Source: an uncultured Saprospiraceae bacterium (GTDB lineage Bacteria; Bacteroidota; Bacteroidia; Chitinophagales; Saprospiraceae). From it: a stretch of 64,000 nt of DNA. Below the pieces are notes generated by a model that did not search any database, was not told the origin of the DNA, and saw only the letters and a program-made list of their open reading frames with translations. The stretch covers positions 1-64,000 of the forward strand of contig CALISO010000027.1 of assembly GCA_938041445.1 (NCBI GenBank), in the 5' to 3' direction. The position numbers and the translations under genes are program-made. Shown here in pieces: positions 63,601 through 64,000 of this stretch (positions within the stretch are counted from its first letter, which is position 1; each line of letters starts with the position of its first letter).

Positions 63601-64000
63601 TCAACCTCAGCGATCGATAGAATTTCAGAACTGCATAGAGTATGTAGCTTGGTAGAGTCACTTGTATATGTGTGGTATGCATTTTTAGTGATATCATAGC
63701 TGGTAACACCACCCAATGTTGTTCCTATCCAAAGGACGCCATTCTTGCCAACCTCAAGCGTTTTGATTATGTCAGATTCTAATCCTATATCTCCTTTAGA
63801 ATAAGTTTTGATATATGATGGTGAATCATACCTGCTTAACCCACCATTTGTTGCTAACCATAAGTAGCCTAAACTATCCATTGCCATATCATTGATATAG
63901 TTGTTAGGCAGTATATTCAATGGGTCCATATTCTGAAAATTCAACTCTTGGCTTTCTTGACCAAAGATTGAACTTGACACTACTAGGAAAATGAATGTAA
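60603..64000 (-). CDS. Propeller-sensor histidine kinase (5' end outside the window)
   Basis: At least 1125 residues; the reading frame stays open to the window edge (TFIFLVVSSSIFGQ reads as the end of a signal peptide), so the GTG at 63980 is not the true start. About 700 residues form two Reg_prop-type propellers (LWIGTTLGGVTSYD, LWVATNNGLSLL), then a Y_Y_Y-type strand (YAYRLDGLEGDEWNYTN), one transmembrane segment near residue 820, a coiled coil, and a HisKA domain (ITSHDLQEPLRTV, phospho-His) with an HATPase_c (NLILNGLKFN, DNGIGI, GTGIGLAVC). No receiver or AraC-type regulator follows, so its partner is elsewhere. Confidence 0.93.
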   Translation of the reverse strand, partial: TFIFLVVSSSIFGQESQELNFQNMDPLNILPNNYINDMAMDSLGYLWLATNGGLSRYDSPSYIKTYSKGDIGLESDIIKTLEVGKNGVLWIGTTLGGVTSYDITKNAYHTYTSDSTKLHTLCSSEILSIAEVDSSEIWVGSEGGIDVLYPKKDSVYNFNFFDNRSFAIQPGPVLDILVDSKGWIWLTTWDGGNFLYIPHPSGLHSKGHFKQIIIPQLEGKSNVWRIVEYDSNHYWLSTHNSGLGYMLIPENATNIIDKQDWEPEFILFTANDAKKTSLALNYVRDIEIDSEKNLWVATNNGLSLLAKQEIKKLDFDIPSQEPEFSSYFQRASRDFTINDNNITSLHLGRQGLIWIGSSSGLNQFNKLTNRFRRVELPQPFNSANIRLDRVNNIKQLDENTLVIATNQNGLLGYDISSNQILDNLPFAKNIRNELAQTMFRDQGNSLYIGAQKGVVRINTKPPYKSKTLYLPSNILNDSYRNLNLNNNELLFYVSEIVKDSKDRLWVGSEKDLYIVNENSGKWTNVIPNISVNKILEDSRGDIWVACYQGIRRIVGHGDQMEILSYQNGDDSVKNIMNNNQIITMKEYNQKIYFGYLNGFFTFNLVNDKFEIFNEDLTDIAVNNLSITNEGIIWASSPNGLLRYDLSSDKYNLYTQKDGLQMISFRRDSNYGDPTGNVYFGSENGMVIINKSEWDQTSTESPVYITSANLINSDSKENLNAIGKQSIEIASDNISVEILFSSPNYSLPSKNTYAYRLDGLEGDEWNYTNAQKALYTNLDPKEYTFMVKTANTDGSWPEEYTSIVIKVLPTFVETNLFKLLLLALAILVMFLILGYYKSVANRRNNVLKEYNKKLNDEIRKTEKANISLAEREVDMQQLILQLDESNKELTRSNEDLEQYAFITSHDLQEPLRTVGAFSGLLKEKIDNLDDPTLMNYVHFVEQGVERMSSLISSLLSYSLIGKEGDVFQTVDLNSLLEGKIQDLSVYLKSNNASVTTGKLPVIYCRKEQIGTVFYNLILNGLKFNKSQNPQVIVSSEELDDHWKFSVTDNGIGIASDYQVKIFEIFKRLHKQTDYAGTGIGLAVCNKIVNGHKGKFSVVSEEGKGSTFSFTISKHLKNTLNIPIRNIRDNSTS

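Overview
The window reads as chromosomal DNA of an aerobic, surface-active member of the Bacteroidota, most likely near the Saprospirales or a related marine lineage. The evidence is type IX secretion (T9SS) C-terminal sorting domains, a PorP/SprF protein in an operon with an OmpA/TPR/PD40 protein and a giant CHU_C-type adhesin, LptD and LptE of the Bacteroidota kind, propeller-type sensor kinases, low GC, and many exact TAnnTTTG promoter boxes, the -7 element of this phylum. No phage, insertion sequence, integrase or CRISPR array was seen. The lineage below phylum level is inference.

Layout. 1-8.1 kb is accessory: a thioredoxin-fold protein with a degenerate active site, a Fic protein with a candidate operator, three lipoproteins or secreted proteins, an SMP-30 lactonase, and a Tat-exported pirin followed by a Crp/Fnr regulator. 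8.2-11.4 kb is a minus-strand housekeeping run: Maf pyrophosphatase with a Lys/Ser-rich partner, then ferredoxin, IscX, a KdsC-like phosphatase and a UbiA prenyltransferase. 11.6-14.2 kb holds a double CbbX/SpoVK-type AAA+ ATPase with a duplicated N-terminal domain. 14.3-19 kb is a two-gene operon of a large TPR protein and an outer-membrane barrel. tRNA-Gly and tRNA-Leu follow at 19.2-19.4 kb. 19.7-28.4 kb is the T9SS surface operon, closed by a strong terminator.

28.5-31 kb has mnmA, a lipoprotein and rimM. 31-37.8 kb is envelope biogenesis: an MCE lipid-transport protein and a cell-wall amidase divergent from lptD. 37.9-44.6 kb is a long minus-strand run: miaB, a sigma-54 activator, lptE, a TPR-like protein, secG, groES and groEL. 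44.7-49.9 kb mixes a DUF2853 protein, a TPR/TonB-C protein, a truncated hemoglobin, an alpha/beta hydrolase, a DUF547 protein and an FAD monooxygenase. 49.9-56 kb has purB divergent from pepD, a T9SS-exported esterase and an SF1 helicase. 56-64 kb has a translationally coupled pair of secreted proteins, an outer-membrane barrel, murB, and a large propeller-type sensor histidine kinase whose start lies beyond the window.

Most of the window is ordinary housekeeping and envelope biology. The least explained items are the double AAA+ ATPase with its repeated N-terminal module, the coupled pair at 56-58.8 kb, the Fic operator repeats, and the propeller-only lipoprotein. A practical result for annotation is that in four genes the longest reading frame begins at a TTG that is itself the last three bases of a TAnnTTTG promoter box, so the real start must lie downstream.
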